DNA of 64,000 nt from Sitta carolinensis (GCA_032173965.1 CM063310.1:931735-995734); one strand, 5' to 3'. Counted from the stretch's first letter, positions 48,301 through 51,589 are shown. Program-made: numbers and translations. Notes: a model not told the origin generated them from the letters alone.

Positions 48301-48334
48301 GCTCGGCGCGGCCCCGCCCGCCCGGCGCGCTCAT
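322..48334 (-). CDS. FLNA: FLNA, filamin A (39 coding exons; 3' end outside window)
   Basis: Filamin A is a cytoplasmic homodimeric actin crosslinker. It has an N-terminal actin-binding domain of two calponin-homology domains, then 24 Ig-like repeats that bind integrins, migfilin and many signalling proteins. Reading the minus strand exon by exon gives an unbroken match in order to the family: CH1/CH2, then repeats 1 to about 20, each exon bounded by AG/GT with compatible phases. FLNA rather than FLNB or FLNC is indicated by the N-terminal [15 protein letters not shown] and by VSIGGHGL before repeat 15. Repeats 21-24 and the dimerisation domain lie beyond position 1. About 13 exons carry single-base indels, so no continuous frame exists as assembled; the codons on both sides remain conserved. 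Introns are dominated by minisatellites, many derived from the adjoining splice junction. Confidence 0.97.
366..492. repeat. Pure purine tract
   Basis: About 125 bp of only G and A on the plus strand apart from one C, with runs of up to nine G. It can form triplex or quadruplex structures. Confidence 0.85.
500..870. repeat. C-rich intron repeats
   Basis: Variants of a cccccaagaccccc motif between exons 39 and 38. Two partial copies of a block with cagagcatccccc occur at 558 and 720. Confidence 0.6.
871..993 (-). CDS. FLNA: FLNA coding exon 38 (repeat 19 end, repeat 20 start)
   Basis: 123 bp, clean. [40 protein letters not shown]. The basic RRRRAP segment matches the human repeat 20 start. 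Confidence 0.97.
1195..1436. repeat. CCCAGTGCCCCCAAAT minisatellite, block 1
   Basis: Pyrimidine-rich, CCCAGT-punctuated units filling the intron between exons 37 and 38. On the transcript the strand is G-rich. Confidence 0.8.
1437..1589 (-). CDS. FLNA: FLNA coding exon 37 (Ig repeat 19)
   Basis: 153 bp, clean. [50 protein letters not shown]. Confidence 0.97.
1795..2348. repeat. CCCAGTGCCCCCAAAT minisatellite, block 2
   Basis: The same family as at 1.2-1.4 kb, in the intron between exons 36 and 37; a third block lies at 31.7-32.2 kb. The region 1600-1790 beside it is low-complexity CCCCAAAA. Confidence 0.8.
2349..2550 (-). CDS. FLNA: FLNA coding exon 36 (repeat 18 end, repeat 19 start)
   Basis: [20 protein letters not shown], then [20 protein letters not shown] and IDTREAG. 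Two single-base losses (before TGGCCGTCACC and at CTCGGGACGCG): 202 bp where 204 is expected. A diverged copy of its 5' half lies just upstream at 2612-2701. Confidence 0.95.
2612..2701 (-). pseudogene. Diverged duplicate of FLNA exon 36 (5' half)
   Basis: After the same cccgcag acceptor: [20 protein letters not shown] then [10 protein letters not shown]. It differs from exon 36 at several residues but is open. It then runs into repeat sequence without an obvious donor. It is part of a ~150-bp tandem duplication. Confidence 0.8.
2806..3997. repeat. Exon 35 donor-junction array (15 extra copies)
   Basis: Units of 60-93 bp. Each holds, on the minus strand, ACACAG/AG then a 39-nt block encoding [14 protein letters not shown] and a GTGAGG donor. 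Copies are nearly identical to each other and to the exon. Unit length varies through the number of GTCCCCAGT blocks. Confidence 0.95.
3998..4159 (-). CDS. FLNA: FLNA coding exon 35 (Ig repeat 18)
   Basis: 162 bp, clean. [54 protein letters not shown]; donor CTGG/GTGAGG. Its last 38-39 bases and donor are repeated 15 more times downstream. Confidence 0.97.
4170..4320. repeat. CACCCAGGGGTCAGTGGGGT short repeat
   Basis: About eight 19-20 bp units in the intron between exons 34 and 35. A duplicated exon 34 donor junction follows at 4403-4445. Confidence 0.8.
4530..4703 (-). CDS. FLNA: FLNA coding exon 34 (Ig repeat 17)
   Basis: 174 bp, clean. [57 protein letters not shown]. Repeat 17 is the known GPIb/migfilin-binding repeat in mammals. 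One copy of its 3' end with donor lies at 4403-4445. Confidence 0.97.
4715..5600. repeat. GGGGACAGGGACAG and GTCCCCATGTCCCC repeats
   Basis: 4715-5195 is G-rich GACAGG repeats; 5220-5595 is C-rich GTCCCC repeats. These give opposite strand skew inside one intron. Confidence 0.85.
5600..5728 (-). CDS. FLNA: FLNA coding exon 33 (repeat 16 end, repeat 17 start)
   Basis: 129 bp, clean. [40 protein letters not shown]. Confidence 0.97.
5968..6987. repeat. Exon 32 donor-junction array (13 extra copies)
   Basis: Units of 70-96 bp carry the minus-strand [12 protein letters not shown] block and CCAG/GTGAGG donor. All well-preserved copies have ACC (Thr) where the exon has ATC (Ile), so copies are homogenised among themselves. 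Confidence 0.95.
6988..7128 (-). CDS. FLNA: FLNA coding exon 32 (Ig repeat 16)
   Basis: 141 bp, clean. [46 protein letters not shown]. Thirteen donor-side copies follow (5968-6925), and one acceptor-side copy precedes it (7213-7252). Confidence 0.97.
7130..7380. repeat. Exon 32 acceptor copy and ACACCTGGG repeats
   Basis: 7213-7252 repeats the exon 32 acceptor and first ~35 bases ([11 protein letters not shown] reading). It lies among GGGACACCTGG units. Confidence 0.85.
7385..7835. repeat. 22-bp TTTTTGGCTATTTCTGGGCTCA array
   Basis: About 18 units in FLNA intron 31. It is open in several frames because 22-bp units slide through frame; not coding. Confidence 0.9.
7857..7958 (-). CDS. FLNA: FLNA coding exon 31 (short hinge 1, repeat 16 start)
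   Basis: Starts ATDRPLL and continues [27 protein letters not shown]. One G is missing in CTGGGGTC (102 bp where 103 is expected). Between SPFQV of repeat 15 and GVNGLD only about seven residues remain, so hinge 1 is much shorter than in human FLNA. Confidence 0.93.
8121..8258. repeat. Exon 30 donor-junction duplicate
   Basis: 8121-8185 repeats the last ~50 bases of exon 30 plus its ATG/GTGAGT donor, separated by two ttcccattttcacccc units. Confidence 0.9.
8259..8506 (-). CDS. FLNA: FLNA coding exon 30 (Ig repeat 15)
   Basis: 248 bp, clean. [73 protein letters not shown]; donor ATG/GTGAGT. A partial copy of its 3' end and donor lies at 8121-8185. Confidence 0.97.
8520..9465. repeat. AATGGGGATGGGGAA array
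   Basis: Short G-rich units in the intron after the 24-nt microexon, including a duplicated ~245-bp higher-order block (8703 and 8949). 9466-9640 is unique-looking, with no gene signal. Confidence 0.9.
9650..10585. repeat. 23-bp GGGGCTCAGGGGGTCTCAGT array
   Basis: About 40 units ending right at the donor of the microexon. The next 370 bp (10635-11005) is simple C-rich intron. Confidence 0.9.
10611..10634 (-). CDS. FLNA: FLNA 24-nt cassette microexon
   Basis: 24 bp between gctgtag and GTAAGA, encoding VSIGGHGL across two split codons. The length is divisible by three and it enters and leaves in phase 1, so inclusion or skipping keeps frame. Human FLNA has two isoforms that differ by eight residues at this point. 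Confidence 0.9.
   Translation of the reverse strand, partial: FPSEVTA
11006..11195 (-). CDS. FLNA: FLNA coding exon 28 (Ig repeat 14)
   Basis: 190 bp, clean. [60 protein letters not shown]. Confidence 0.97.
11280..11935. repeat. 205-bp duplication and CAGAACTCAACCCC array
   Basis: Two copies of a ~205-bp block (about 11282 and 11487) containing CCCAGAGCTCCCGG, then about eleven 15-bp CAGAACTCAACCCCC units up to the exon 27 donor. Confidence 0.85.
11940..12096 (-). CDS. FLNA: FLNA coding exon 27 (repeat 13 end, repeat 14 start)
   Basis: 157 bp, clean. [53 protein letters not shown]. Confidence 0.97.
12178..12301 (-). CDS. FLNA: FLNA coding exon 26 (Ig repeat 13)
   Basis: 124 bp, clean. [40 protein letters not shown]. 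Confidence 0.97.
12450..12790. repeat. 22-bp TCACACAGGGTGCCCCAAAA array
   Basis: About 15 units in the intron between exons 25 and 26; no coding signal. Confidence 0.9.
12926..13095 (-). CDS. FLNA: FLNA coding exon 25 (repeat 12 end, repeat 13 start)
   Basis: [20 protein letters not shown], then [18 protein letters not shown]. 170 bp where 171 is expected: one C is missing in CTGACCCCGGCC. Confidence 0.95.
13377..13537 (-). CDS. FLNA: FLNA coding exon 24 (Ig repeat 12)
   Basis: 161 bp, clean. [53 protein letters not shown]. Confidence 0.97.
13660..13870. repeat. GGGATTCCCATCAGGATTTT array
   Basis: About eight 20-24 bp units adjoining the exon 23 donor. 14045-14460 upstream of that exon is aaaatccccc low-complexity sequence. 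Confidence 0.85.
13877..14039 (-). CDS. FLNA: FLNA coding exon 23 (repeat 11 end, repeat 12 start)
   Basis: 163 bp, phase 1 to 2, clean. [53 protein letters not shown]. Confidence 0.97.
14477..14649 (-). CDS. FLNA: FLNA coding exon 22 (Ig repeat 11)
   Basis: [33 protein letters not shown], then [20 protein letters not shown]. 173 bp where 174 is expected: one base is missing in TCCGGGAAGTC. Confidence 0.95.
14705..15655. repeat. CCCAACTCAA microsatellite downstream of exon 21
   Basis: About 950 bp of CCAAC/TCAAC/CAGAAC pentanucleotides on the plus strand, so the transcript is TTGGG/TTGAG-rich. It fills FLNA intron 21. Confidence 0.95.
15665..16271 (-). CDS. FLNA: FLNA coding exon 21 (Ig repeats 9 and 10, repeat 11 start)
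   Basis: The largest exon, 607 bp. [60 protein letters not shown]; then repeat 10 with [20 protein letters not shown] and [11 protein letters not shown] missing G near ATCCCGG is compensated by an extra base before GTGGACTGC, so about 50 residues are read in the wrong frame between them. The flanking introns carry complementary pentanucleotide arrays. Confidence 0.95.
16280..16550. repeat. GGTTGGGTTGGAT microsatellite upstream of exon 21
   Basis: About 270 bp of the complementary motif (plus strand TTGGG), in FLNA intron 20. It is opposite in orientation to the array on the other side of exon 21. Confidence 0.95.
16600..17037. repeat. Exon 20 donor-junction array (4 extra copies)
   Basis: Units of about 100-117 bp containing the minus-strand VPPTDPSKV block (VPLTDPSK in two) and AAG/GTCAGG donor, then C-rich intron. 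Confidence 0.95.
17038..17300 (-). CDS. FLNA: FLNA coding exon 20 (Ig repeat 8)
   Basis: 263 bp, clean. [60 protein letters not shown] and PTDPSK. Four copies of its last ~35 bases and donor follow in the intron at 16.60-16.96 kb. Confidence 0.97.
17330..17960. repeat. 40-bp CTCCACCCAGAGCCCCAAAG array
   Basis: About 15 units in the intron between exons 19 and 20. 17961-18655 continues as CCCCCAAACCC low-complexity sequence with a duplicated ~245-bp block. Not exon-derived. Confidence 0.9.
18660..18777 (-). CDS. FLNA: FLNA coding exon 19 (repeat 7 end, repeat 8 start)
   Basis: 118 bp, clean. [39 protein letters not shown]; donor GACA/GTAAGG. Confidence 0.97.
19045..20573. repeat. Exon 18 donor-junction array (21 extra copies)
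   Basis: Units of about 71 bp with the minus-strand TVTYTPVQQ block and CAG/GTGAGG donor. Units 4, 8, 13 and 21 from the left instead have CAG/GTAAAG. The real exon is the rightmost unit. 18780-19044 is G-rich spacer. Confidence 0.97.
20574..20742 (-). CDS. FLNA: FLNA coding exon 18 (Ig repeat 7)
   Basis: [26 protein letters not shown], then [20 protein letters not shown] and TYTPVQQ. 169 bp where 170 is expected: one base is missing in GCGGGGCGGC. Its 3' end is the founder-like unit of a 22-copy array. Confidence 0.95.
20760..21483. repeat. Exon 17 donor-junction array (8 extra copies)
   Basis: Units of about 60-80 bp with the last ~17 bases of exon 17 and its TCCG/GTGGGT donor. Copies furthest from the exon are the most diverged. 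Confidence 0.9.
21484..21574 (-). CDS. FLNA: FLNA coding exon 17 (repeat 6 end, repeat 7 start)
   Basis: 91 bp, clean. [20 protein letters not shown] then [10 protein letters not shown]; donor TCCG/GTGGGT. Eight downstream copies of its last ~17 bases plus donor form the 20.88-21.48 kb array. Confidence 0.97.
21590..22508. repeat. GAGACCACCC repeats and exon 16 donor-junction array
   Basis: 21590-21870 is GAGACC-type repeats. 21880-22508 has three extra copies (about 22014, 22190, 22352) of the [10 protein letters not shown] end and CAG/GTGGG donor in ~170-bp units. Confidence 0.92.
22509..22669 (-). CDS. FLNA: FLNA coding exon 16 (Ig repeat 6)
   Basis: 161 bp, clean. [50 protein letters not shown]. 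Its 3' end and donor are copied three times downstream, and its acceptor once upstream (22.80 kb). Confidence 0.97.
22795..23100. repeat. Exon 16 acceptor copy and CAGACCCCCCCAAATCCCTC repeats
   Basis: 22795-22823 repeats the exon 16 acceptor (CCCCCCAG/GTGCCGTCAGC). The rest is C-rich repeats leading to exon 15. Confidence 0.85.
23104..23224 (-). CDS. FLNA: FLNA coding exon 15 (Ig repeat 6)
   Basis: 121 bp, clean. [20 protein letters not shown], then [12 protein letters not shown]; donor CAGG/GTGGGC. Confidence 0.96.
23255..23950. repeat. CAGACCCAAATACGGGACAC array
   Basis: About 35 units of 17-22 bp with a higher-order 65-bp pattern (AGATTAAAATACAGGAACCC) in intron 14. Confidence 0.9.
24120..25250. 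repeat. TTTTGGCCATTTCTCCCCCC array
   Basis: About 35 units of 25-40 bp in intron 14; alternates T-rich and C-rich segments. Confidence 0.9.
25299..25441 (-). CDS. FLNA: FLNA coding exon 14 (Ig repeat 5)
   Basis: [40 protein letters not shown]. 143 bp where 144 is expected: one base is missing at the 3' end, which reads TTC GG/GTCAGG instead of a whole final codon. Confidence 0.94.
25490..27110. repeat. 17-bp AAAATACACCCTAAAAACT array
   Basis: About 90 units over 1.6 kb of intron 13, the most A-rich block of the window, with ~170-bp higher-order periodicity from 26180 onward. Confidence 0.93.
27180..27733. repeat. Exon 13 donor-junction array (2 extra copies)
   Basis: Two ~260-bp units carry GGGCAACCTCAGGGTGCACA-like exon ends (NLRVHRQ) with CAG/GTGGGG donors, separated by A-rich spacer. 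Confidence 0.93.
27734..27847 (-). CDS. FLNA: FLNA coding exon 13 (Ig repeat 5)
   Basis: 114 bp, 38 codons, clean. [38 protein letters not shown]; donor CAG/GTGGGG. Two copies of its last ~35 bases and donor follow at 27.48 and 27.21 kb. Confidence 0.97.
27890..28870. repeat. AGGAATTTGGGGGATTTAGG array
   Basis: About 45 units of 20-22 bp in intron 12, G-rich on the plus strand. Confidence 0.92.
28871..29196. repeat. Exon 12 donor-junction array (2 extra copies)
   Basis: Two ~150-bp units repeat the FMAEIR...CFPEKV end and AAG/GTGGGG donor. Confidence 0.92.
29197..29389 (-). CDS. FLNA: FLNA coding exon 12 (Ig repeat 4)
   Basis: The 3' half is clear: [20 protein letters not shown] then [14 protein letters not shown]. 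The 5' half has several indels. It starts GTTTCTCG with an extra T before GTGGAGG, and more are needed near the expected VRYW motif. Both ends have tandem copies in the flanking introns; the acceptor-side copies keep the expected TTCTCGGTGGA. Confidence 0.88.
29390..30850. repeat. Exon 12 acceptor-junction array and satellites
   Basis: About ten units with gtgcccccag/GTTTCTCGGTGGA, separated by variable numbers of AACCCCGAAATCCATCAGGG blocks. After 30415 the motif decays, ending in a cccccaaacccc tract at 30720-30840. Confidence 0.88.
30854..30991 (-). CDS. FLNA: FLNA coding exon 11 (repeat 3 end, repeat 4 start)
   Basis: [20 protein letters not shown], then [19 protein letters not shown]. 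One extra G in an eight-G run (138 bp where 137 is expected) separates the two frames. Five copies of its acceptor and first ~35 nt lie upstream at 31.08-31.55 kb. Confidence 0.94.
31000..31650. repeat. Exon 11 acceptor-junction array (5 extra copies)
   Basis: Units of about 110 bp: T-rich intron with two AACATCATAAAC blocks (plus strand), CCCCCCAG acceptor and the [11 protein letters not shown] start of exon 11. Confidence 0.95.
31700..32215. repeat. CCCAGTCCCCCCCAATCCCC minisatellite, block 3
   Basis: Same family as the blocks at 1.2 and 1.8 kb, in intron 10 directly abutting the exon 10 donor. Confidence 0.88.
32216..32339 (-). CDS. FLNA: FLNA coding exon 10 (Ig repeat 3)
   Basis: 124 bp, phase 1 to 2, clean. 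[20 protein letters not shown] then [16 protein letters not shown]; donor CAG/GTACCG. Confidence 0.96.
32500..33605. repeat. Longer-unit repeats around exon 9
   Basis: Three ~135-bp units with GACAAGAGCTGTCCCC (32605-33005) on one side of exon 9. On the other side, about 2.5 units of ~165 bp with GATTGGGGAGGGGGAGAAT (33190-33600). Confidence 0.8.
33039..33179 (-). CDS. FLNA: FLNA coding exon 9 (Ig repeat 3)
   Basis: 141 bp, clean. [40 protein letters not shown] and KVTVKGP; donor CCA/GTGAGT. Confidence 0.96.
33830..35035. repeat. AGGGACAGACAG microsatellite
   Basis: 1.2 kb of purine-rich GGGACAGA/GACAGACA units in intron 8. It reads open in every frame on both strands (RDRQRD-type and CPSVPLS-type peptides) only because it lacks stops. 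Confidence 0.95.
35130..35920. repeat. 58-bp CACGGAGACCCCCGGAGTGG array
   Basis: About 13 highly similar units with GGTCAGAGCACAGAGAGCCC, length-variable only in G runs. A related degenerate tail extends to 36300. Confidence 0.95.
36318..36962. repeat. 31-bp array of CCCCAAATTTGGGG palindromes
   Basis: About 21 units at about 30-31 bp spacing; 20 contain a perfect CCAAATTTGG, that is CC(A/T)6GG, inside a 14-bp palindrome. The spacer alternates between ATGGGGTACCTATA and AGGGGTGCCCAGA. In FLNA intron 8, plus strand. Confidence 0.95.
37096..37292 (-). CDS. FLNA: FLNA coding exon 8 (Ig repeat 2)
   Basis: [20 protein letters not shown], then [20 protein letters not shown] and GVPIP. One C is missing just before SPFGVTVGQ (197 bp where 198 is expected). 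Less conserved than neighbouring exons. One copy of its 5' end and acceptor lies at about 37449-37490. Confidence 0.93.
37290..37770. repeat. Exon 8 acceptor duplicate and C-rich intron 7
   Basis: About 37449-37490 repeats the exon 8 acceptor and first ~15 bases, with a ~180-bp unit. Cccccaggacccc simple sequence follows. Confidence 0.85.
37755..38472. repeat. Exon 7 donor-junction array (4 extra copies)
   Basis: Units of about 170-190 bp repeat the [12 protein letters not shown] end of exon 7 and its donor. The copy furthest from the exon (37760) is the most diverged. Confidence 0.95.
38473..38634 (-). CDS. FLNA: FLNA coding exon 7 (repeat 1 end, repeat 2 start)
   Basis: [18 protein letters not shown], then [20 protein letters not shown] and FDICTAG. 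162 bp where phases require 163: one base is missing in the G-rich joint between the two repeats, so the reading frame shifts there. Four copies of its 3' end and donor follow in the intron. Confidence 0.94.
38640..39715. repeat. 190-bp repeats and AAATTAATCGGGGACCCCC units
   Basis: About 3.5 copies of a 190-bp unit containing GGAATATTCCAGAGTG, then short units with AATTAATC, in intron 6. Not exon-derived. Confidence 0.85.
39718..39795 (-). CDS. FLNA: FLNA coding exon 6 (Ig repeat 1)
   Basis: 78 bp, 26 codons, clean. [20 protein letters not shown] then VTGVHK; donor AAG/GTTTGG. Confidence 0.96.
39800..40420. repeat. C-rich intron 5
   Basis: CCCCCAAAA/CCCCAGGACCCC simple sequence with two copies of a block beginning AATCCAGCAGGGAGAGCCCC (40017, 40260). 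Confidence 0.75.
40421..40539 (-). CDS. FLNA: FLNA coding exon 5 (Ig repeat 1)
   Basis: 119 bp, phase 1 to 0, clean frame. [20 protein letters not shown] followed by [18 protein letters not shown]. Three decaying copies of its 5' end and acceptor lie upstream at 40.67, 40.84 and 41.05 kb. Confidence 0.97.
40540..41280. repeat. Exon 5 acceptor-junction array (3 extra copies)
   Basis: Copies at about 40669, 40840 and 41049 carry GGCAG/GGATCGAGCCCA-type exon starts. Decay increases with distance from the exon. Spacers are CCCAGACTCAAATCGGGGG units. Confidence 0.92.
41285..41590. repeat. Exon 4 donor-junction array (3 extra copies)
   Basis: ~100-bp units with the [12 protein letters not shown] end of exon 4 and CCAG/GTGAGG donor, then AATTCGGGGGTCCC spacer. 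Confidence 0.93.
41591..41738 (-). CDS. FLNA: FLNA coding exon 4 (CH2 end, repeat 1 start)
   Basis: 148 bp, clean frame. [20 protein letters not shown] then [20 protein letters not shown] and KARAYGPG, almost identical to human. It finishes CH2 and enters Ig repeat 1. Both its ends have been copied into the flanking introns: five acceptor-side copies and three donor-side copies. Confidence 0.97.
41739..42115. repeat. Exon 4 acceptor-junction array (5 extra copies)
   Basis: ~73-bp units with ctccccag/GTGATCACCCCCGAGGAGAT and the start of VITPEEIV, followed by GACCCCCAGCCCCC. Confidence 0.96.
42230..42992. repeat. Repeats around exon 3 and exon 2 donor-junction array
   Basis: 42230-42470: GCCCAGGTGTGCCC units, some including a GGTCACCTG exon 3 donor-like edge. 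42600-42700: CCCATCCCAGTGCCACCTGT. 42770-42992: three copies of the LVDSCAPG end and donor of exon 2 in ~75-bp units. Confidence 0.88.
42473..42570 (-). CDS. FLNA: FLNA coding exon 3 (CH2)
   Basis: 98 bp, phase 1 to 0, clean frame. Encodes [20 protein letters not shown] and ends WLGIPQ, the CH2 core of the actin-binding domain. Donor CAG/GTGACC. Confidence 0.96.
42993..43238 (-). CDS. FLNA: FLNA coding exon 2 (CH1 end, linker, CH2 start)
   Basis: Begins (G)AC AGC AAG after cccccgcag. Contains [20 protein letters not shown], the acidic linker and KQRL-like start of CH2, ending ALVDSCAPG with a GTGAGG donor. Three bases are missing against the expected frame: one after AAGCAGCGC and two near the GGGGCC runs at its 3' end. 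Three further copies of its last bases and donor lie in the next intron (42770-42947). Confidence 0.94.
43250..44830. repeat. GGGGGGATACTGG array
   Basis: 1.55 kb of about 100 units of 13-17 bp, interrupted by AATGGGGGG and AACTGGGGG variants, directly adjoining the exon 2 acceptor. Dense runs of four to eight G make it quadruplex-prone. Confidence 0.96.
45030..45390. repeat. GTCCCGGGTGTGTCCCCACA array
   Basis: Seven units of about 45-58 bp with alternating endings (CCCACTGAGG, CCCCGTTGGG, CCCATTAACGG) in intron 1. Confidence 0.92.
45939..45948. promoter_or_regulatory. CArG box CCTTATAAGG in FLNA intron 1
   Basis: A perfect palindromic CC(A/T)6GG within a GC-rich block with gggcgtggcc/gccacgccc motifs about 25-90 bp on either side. 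A second CArG (CCAAATTTGG) lies at 46218-46227. This could be an intronic enhancer or a secondary promoter. Confidence 0.5.
46200..47985. repeat. ~165-bp CCCCTCCCCAATTTCCGAGC family
   Basis: Six or more diverged units with CTTTCCTCACCAACAC in FLNA intron 1, extending to the end of coding exon 1. No exon found. Confidence 0.8.
47987..48334 (-). CDS. FLNA: FLNA coding exon 1 (start codon, CH1)
   Basis: ATG at 48334 in a good context (accATGa), followed by a short variable leader and the conserved [17 protein letters not shown]1 follows ([48 protein letters not shown]). An acceptor (C-tract, gccgcag) at 48358 implies an upstream non-coding exon. Three indels: a lost base and a gained base around 48110, and a lost T near 48066. 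The exon should end after TCC ATA G (47987), but the next bases are GGGAGG, not GT, so the donor is non-canonical or misread. Confidence 0.93.
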
Positions 48335-48399
48335 GGTGCGGGCAGGGGCGGGAGCGGCTGCGGCCGGGGGGGGGGCGTGAGCCGGGGGCACGGGGGAGG

Positions 48400-50350
48400 G
48401 AGCGGGGGGAGCCCGAGAGCGGGGAATGGGGGAGAGCGGGGAAAGGGGGAGCGAGTAACGGGGGAATCCTGAGAGGGGGGAATGGGGGAGAGGGGGAATG
48501 GGGGAATCTGAATAACGGGGGAATCTGGAGGCGGGGAGATGGGGGAATGGGGGGATCCTGATGAGCGGGGAATGGGGGAGAGCGGGGGAAAGGGGGAGCC
48601 GAATAACGGGGGAATCCTGAGAGCGGGGGAATGGGGGAATCTGAATAACGGGGCAGGGGGAACGGGGGGATCCTGATAGGGGGGAGCGGGGAACGGGGGA
48701 GCCGAATAACGGGGGAATCCTGGAGAGCGGGGGGCCGAATAACGGGGGAACTCCTGAGAGCGGGGGAGCGGGGAATGGGGGGGAGCCGAATAACGGGGGA
48801 ATCCTGAGAGCGGGGGGGCGGGGAATAGGGGAGCCTAAAACCGGGGGAATCCGAATAACGGGGGAGCGGGGAATGGGGGAGCGAATAACGGGGGAGCGGG
48901 GAATGGGGGGGAGCAGGGAATGGGGGGATCCTGAGAGCGGGGGGAGCGGGGAAAGGGGGAGCGGGGAATGGGGGAATCCTGGAGAGCGGGGAAAGGGGGG
49001 GCCGAATAACGGGGGAATCCGAATAACGGGGAAGCGGGGAATGAGGGGGCCGAATAACGGGGGATCCTAAAAAACGGGGGATCCTGATAGCGGGGGGGAG
49101 AGGGGAGGGAGCCGAATAGCGGGGGGGTCGGGGAATGGGGGAGCCTAAAACCGGGGGAATCCTAATAAACGGGGGATCGGGGAATGGGGGGGCCTAATAA
49201 CGGGGGGATCCTAAAAAACGGGGGGATGCTGATAATGGGGATCCTGATAACGGGAGGAGCCTAAAACGGGGGATCCTGATAGCGGGGGATGCTAAAAACG
49301 GGGGAATCCTAGTAACGGGGGATCCTAATAACGGGGGATCCTCAAAACGGGGGGTGCTGATAGCGGGGGATCCTAATAACGGAGGATCCTAAAACGGAGG
49401 AACCTGATAACGGGGGATCCTAAAAACGGGGGATGCGGATAGCGGGGGGGGGGAAGGGGATGGATCCTAATAACGGGGGATCGAGGAATGGGGGGATCCT
49501 AATAACGGGGGATAAAGGAATAGGAGATTCCTAATAACGGGGGATCAGGATAATGAGGAATCCTAAAAACGGGGGGTCCAGGATGGGGGATGCTTGATAA
49601 CGGGAGATGCTGATAACAGGGGAGCTAAAAAACGGGAGATCCTAAAAATGTGAGATCCTAAAACCGAAGGATCCTGATAATGGGGGATCCTAAAAACGGG
49701 GGGTGGGGGGGGTGTTGATAACGGGGGGGGAAAGGGGTGGGGGAAAGGGGGATGGATCCTAATAACGGGGGATTGAGGAATGGGGGATCGAGGAATGGGG
49801 GATCCTAAAACGGGAGATGCTGATAACGGGGGAGGAAAGGGATGGGGGGATGCTGATAACAGGGGATGCTGATGATGGGGGGTCCTAAAAAACGGGGGAT
49901 CCTAAAAATTTGAGGTCTAAAACCGGGGAGGGGGATCCAAAAACGGAGGTGTGGTATTGGGGGATCCTGATAACGGGGGATAAAGGGATGCTGATAACGG
50001 GGGAGCCTAAAAATGTGGGAACCTAAAACCGGGGGATTCTAAAAACGGGGGATCGCGGAAATGGAGGGTAAAGGAGTGGGGGATGTGATTAACGGGGGAT
50101 CCTAAAAATGGGGGATGCTGATAAAGGGAATGCTAAAAATGGGAGATCCCAAAAACAGGAGATCGTGGGAATGGGGGGGTTAAAGAAATGCAGGATCCTA
50201 AAAATGGGGGGTCCTGATAAGGGGGGAGCCCGTAGTGTAAGGACCTCAAAACAGGGGATCCCAATAATGGGGGACCCGATAATGAGGGGGTCCTGGTAAT
50301 GGGGGGATCGGGAATGGGGGGGAGTCCGATAATGGGGGGCACCCCAAAAT
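48400..50350. repeat. AACGGGGGATCCTAATAACG array
   Basis: About 2 kb of 13-25 bp units with frequent GATCC and AATAACGGGG, between the candidate non-coding exon and coding exon 1. Units become more diverged to the right. 50351-50930 is unique CpG-rich sequence. Confidence 0.92.
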
Positions 50351-50937
50351 GGGGACCCCAGCAATAAACAGATCCCATAATGGGGGACCCCCCCCCTTTT
50401 GGGGCACCCCTAATTTGGCGGTTTCCCCACTTTGGGGAGACCCCCGGCTCTGTCGCTCCCCCCCCATCGGTCCAAATTGGGGGTTGTCAGCGGGGAAGGG
50501 GGGGCCCGCCTGTTGCCCCTCCCCATTCCCGGGGTCCCAGATCCCCGCTGGCTCCCCCGACCCAAAATGTGGCCCCCAAAATAGGGACCCCCCCCCCAAA
50601 AAGGGGTCCCGGCTGCTCCGGGCTCCTCAGACCCCCCCAAAAGGGGGGAGGGTCCCGTTCAGAGGGGTCCCCCGACCCATTAGGGGGGTCCCCAGCATCG
50701 GGGGTCCCCCTACCCCTTTAGGGGGGTCCCATCCCCGCTCAGGAGGGGCTCCCCCAAAACGCGCCCACCCCCCGGGGGGGGGTTCGACTCCAAAATCGGG
50801 GGGTCACCCCTTAGGGGGGTCCCCAGCCCCAAACTCGGGGTGCGGGGGGGGGGGTTCGGGGGGGTCCGGGGGTCGCTGCCCGGTGGCTCCCGGGGGTCTC
50901 CGGGCTCGGGGTCCTGGGGGTCCCGGGGGGTCCTCAC

Positions 50938-51310
50938 CTGGCGCTCTGTCCGGTGCTCGGTCCCCGGTTGGTCCCGGGGTGGGTCGGGGTCGGGTCCCGG
51001 GGGTCCCGGGCTTGAATCCCGGTGGTTCCGGGGGTGGTTCAGTAGTCCCGGGGTAGTCCGGTCCGGGGGGTTTCAGCGGTCCCGGGGGTGCTGATGGGGG
51101 GTCCTGGTGGCCCCGGGGGGGGTTTCAGTTGTCCCGGGGGTGCTGCCGGTGGTCCCGGCGGGTCCCGGGGTGGTCCCGGGAGGGGTTGGTGGTCCGGGAG
51201 GGGTCCGGTGGTCCCGGGGAGTTCAGCGGTCCCGGGGTGGTCCCGGGAGGGGTTGGTGGTCCGGGCTGCTGTCGGCGGGTCCCGGGCGGTGGCCGGTGCC
51301 GGGTGCCGGT
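50938..51310 (-). other. FLNA: Candidate non-coding FLNA exon 1
   Basis: A consensus donor (CGCCAG/GTGAGG) at 50938 on the minus strand lies upstream of the coding-exon acceptor at 48358. The 5' boundary is a guess, set below the CCTTAATTGG box at 51339. Sequence is CpG-rich with GGTCCCGGG-type short repeats. No transcript evidence can be seen here. Confidence 0.45.
50975..51300. repeat. GGTCCCGGGAGGGGTTGGTG repeats
   Basis: Short CpG-rich units in the candidate first exon and promoter of FLNA. Confidence 0.75.
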
Positions 51311-51338
51311 CACGGGGGCTCGCGCCGCGCGCGCGGAG

Positions 51339-51348
51339 CCTTAATTGG
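51339..51348. promoter_or_regulatory. CArG box CCTTAATTGG upstream of FLNA
   Basis: A perfect CC(A/T)6GG motif in a CpG-rich setting just upstream of the candidate FLNA first exon. SRF/MRTF regulates many actin-cytoskeleton genes. The distal half also reads as a CCAAT box on the minus strand. Confidence 0.55.
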
Positions 51349-51589
51349 TAACGAGCGGCGCGAGCCCGCCCCCGGGGGGGAGGGGCTGGGGGGGCGGGGG
51401 GGATTTGATGGGGGGAGGGGTCGGGGGGGACCCCCGGGGGGGGGAAAATTTATGGGGACCCCGTGGGGGGAGGGGTCAGGGGGGTTCTGGGGGGGATTTT
51501 TGGGGGGGATTTTTTGGGGGGGGCAATTTATGGGGAGCCCGTGGGGGAGGGGTCTGGGGACCCCCCCGGGGTGCGGGGGGGATTTATGG

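Noticed and set aside
322..48334. FLNA copy as a pseudogene
   Set aside because: Introns, splice sites and codon-level conservation are intact in 26 or so exons; indels cluster in G/C runs as in sequencing error.
322..48334. Identity as FLNB or FLNC
   Set aside because: The N-terminus, the VSIGGHGL cassette and repeat-specific residues match FLNA best; FLNC would carry a large repeat 20 insertion, which is not seen.
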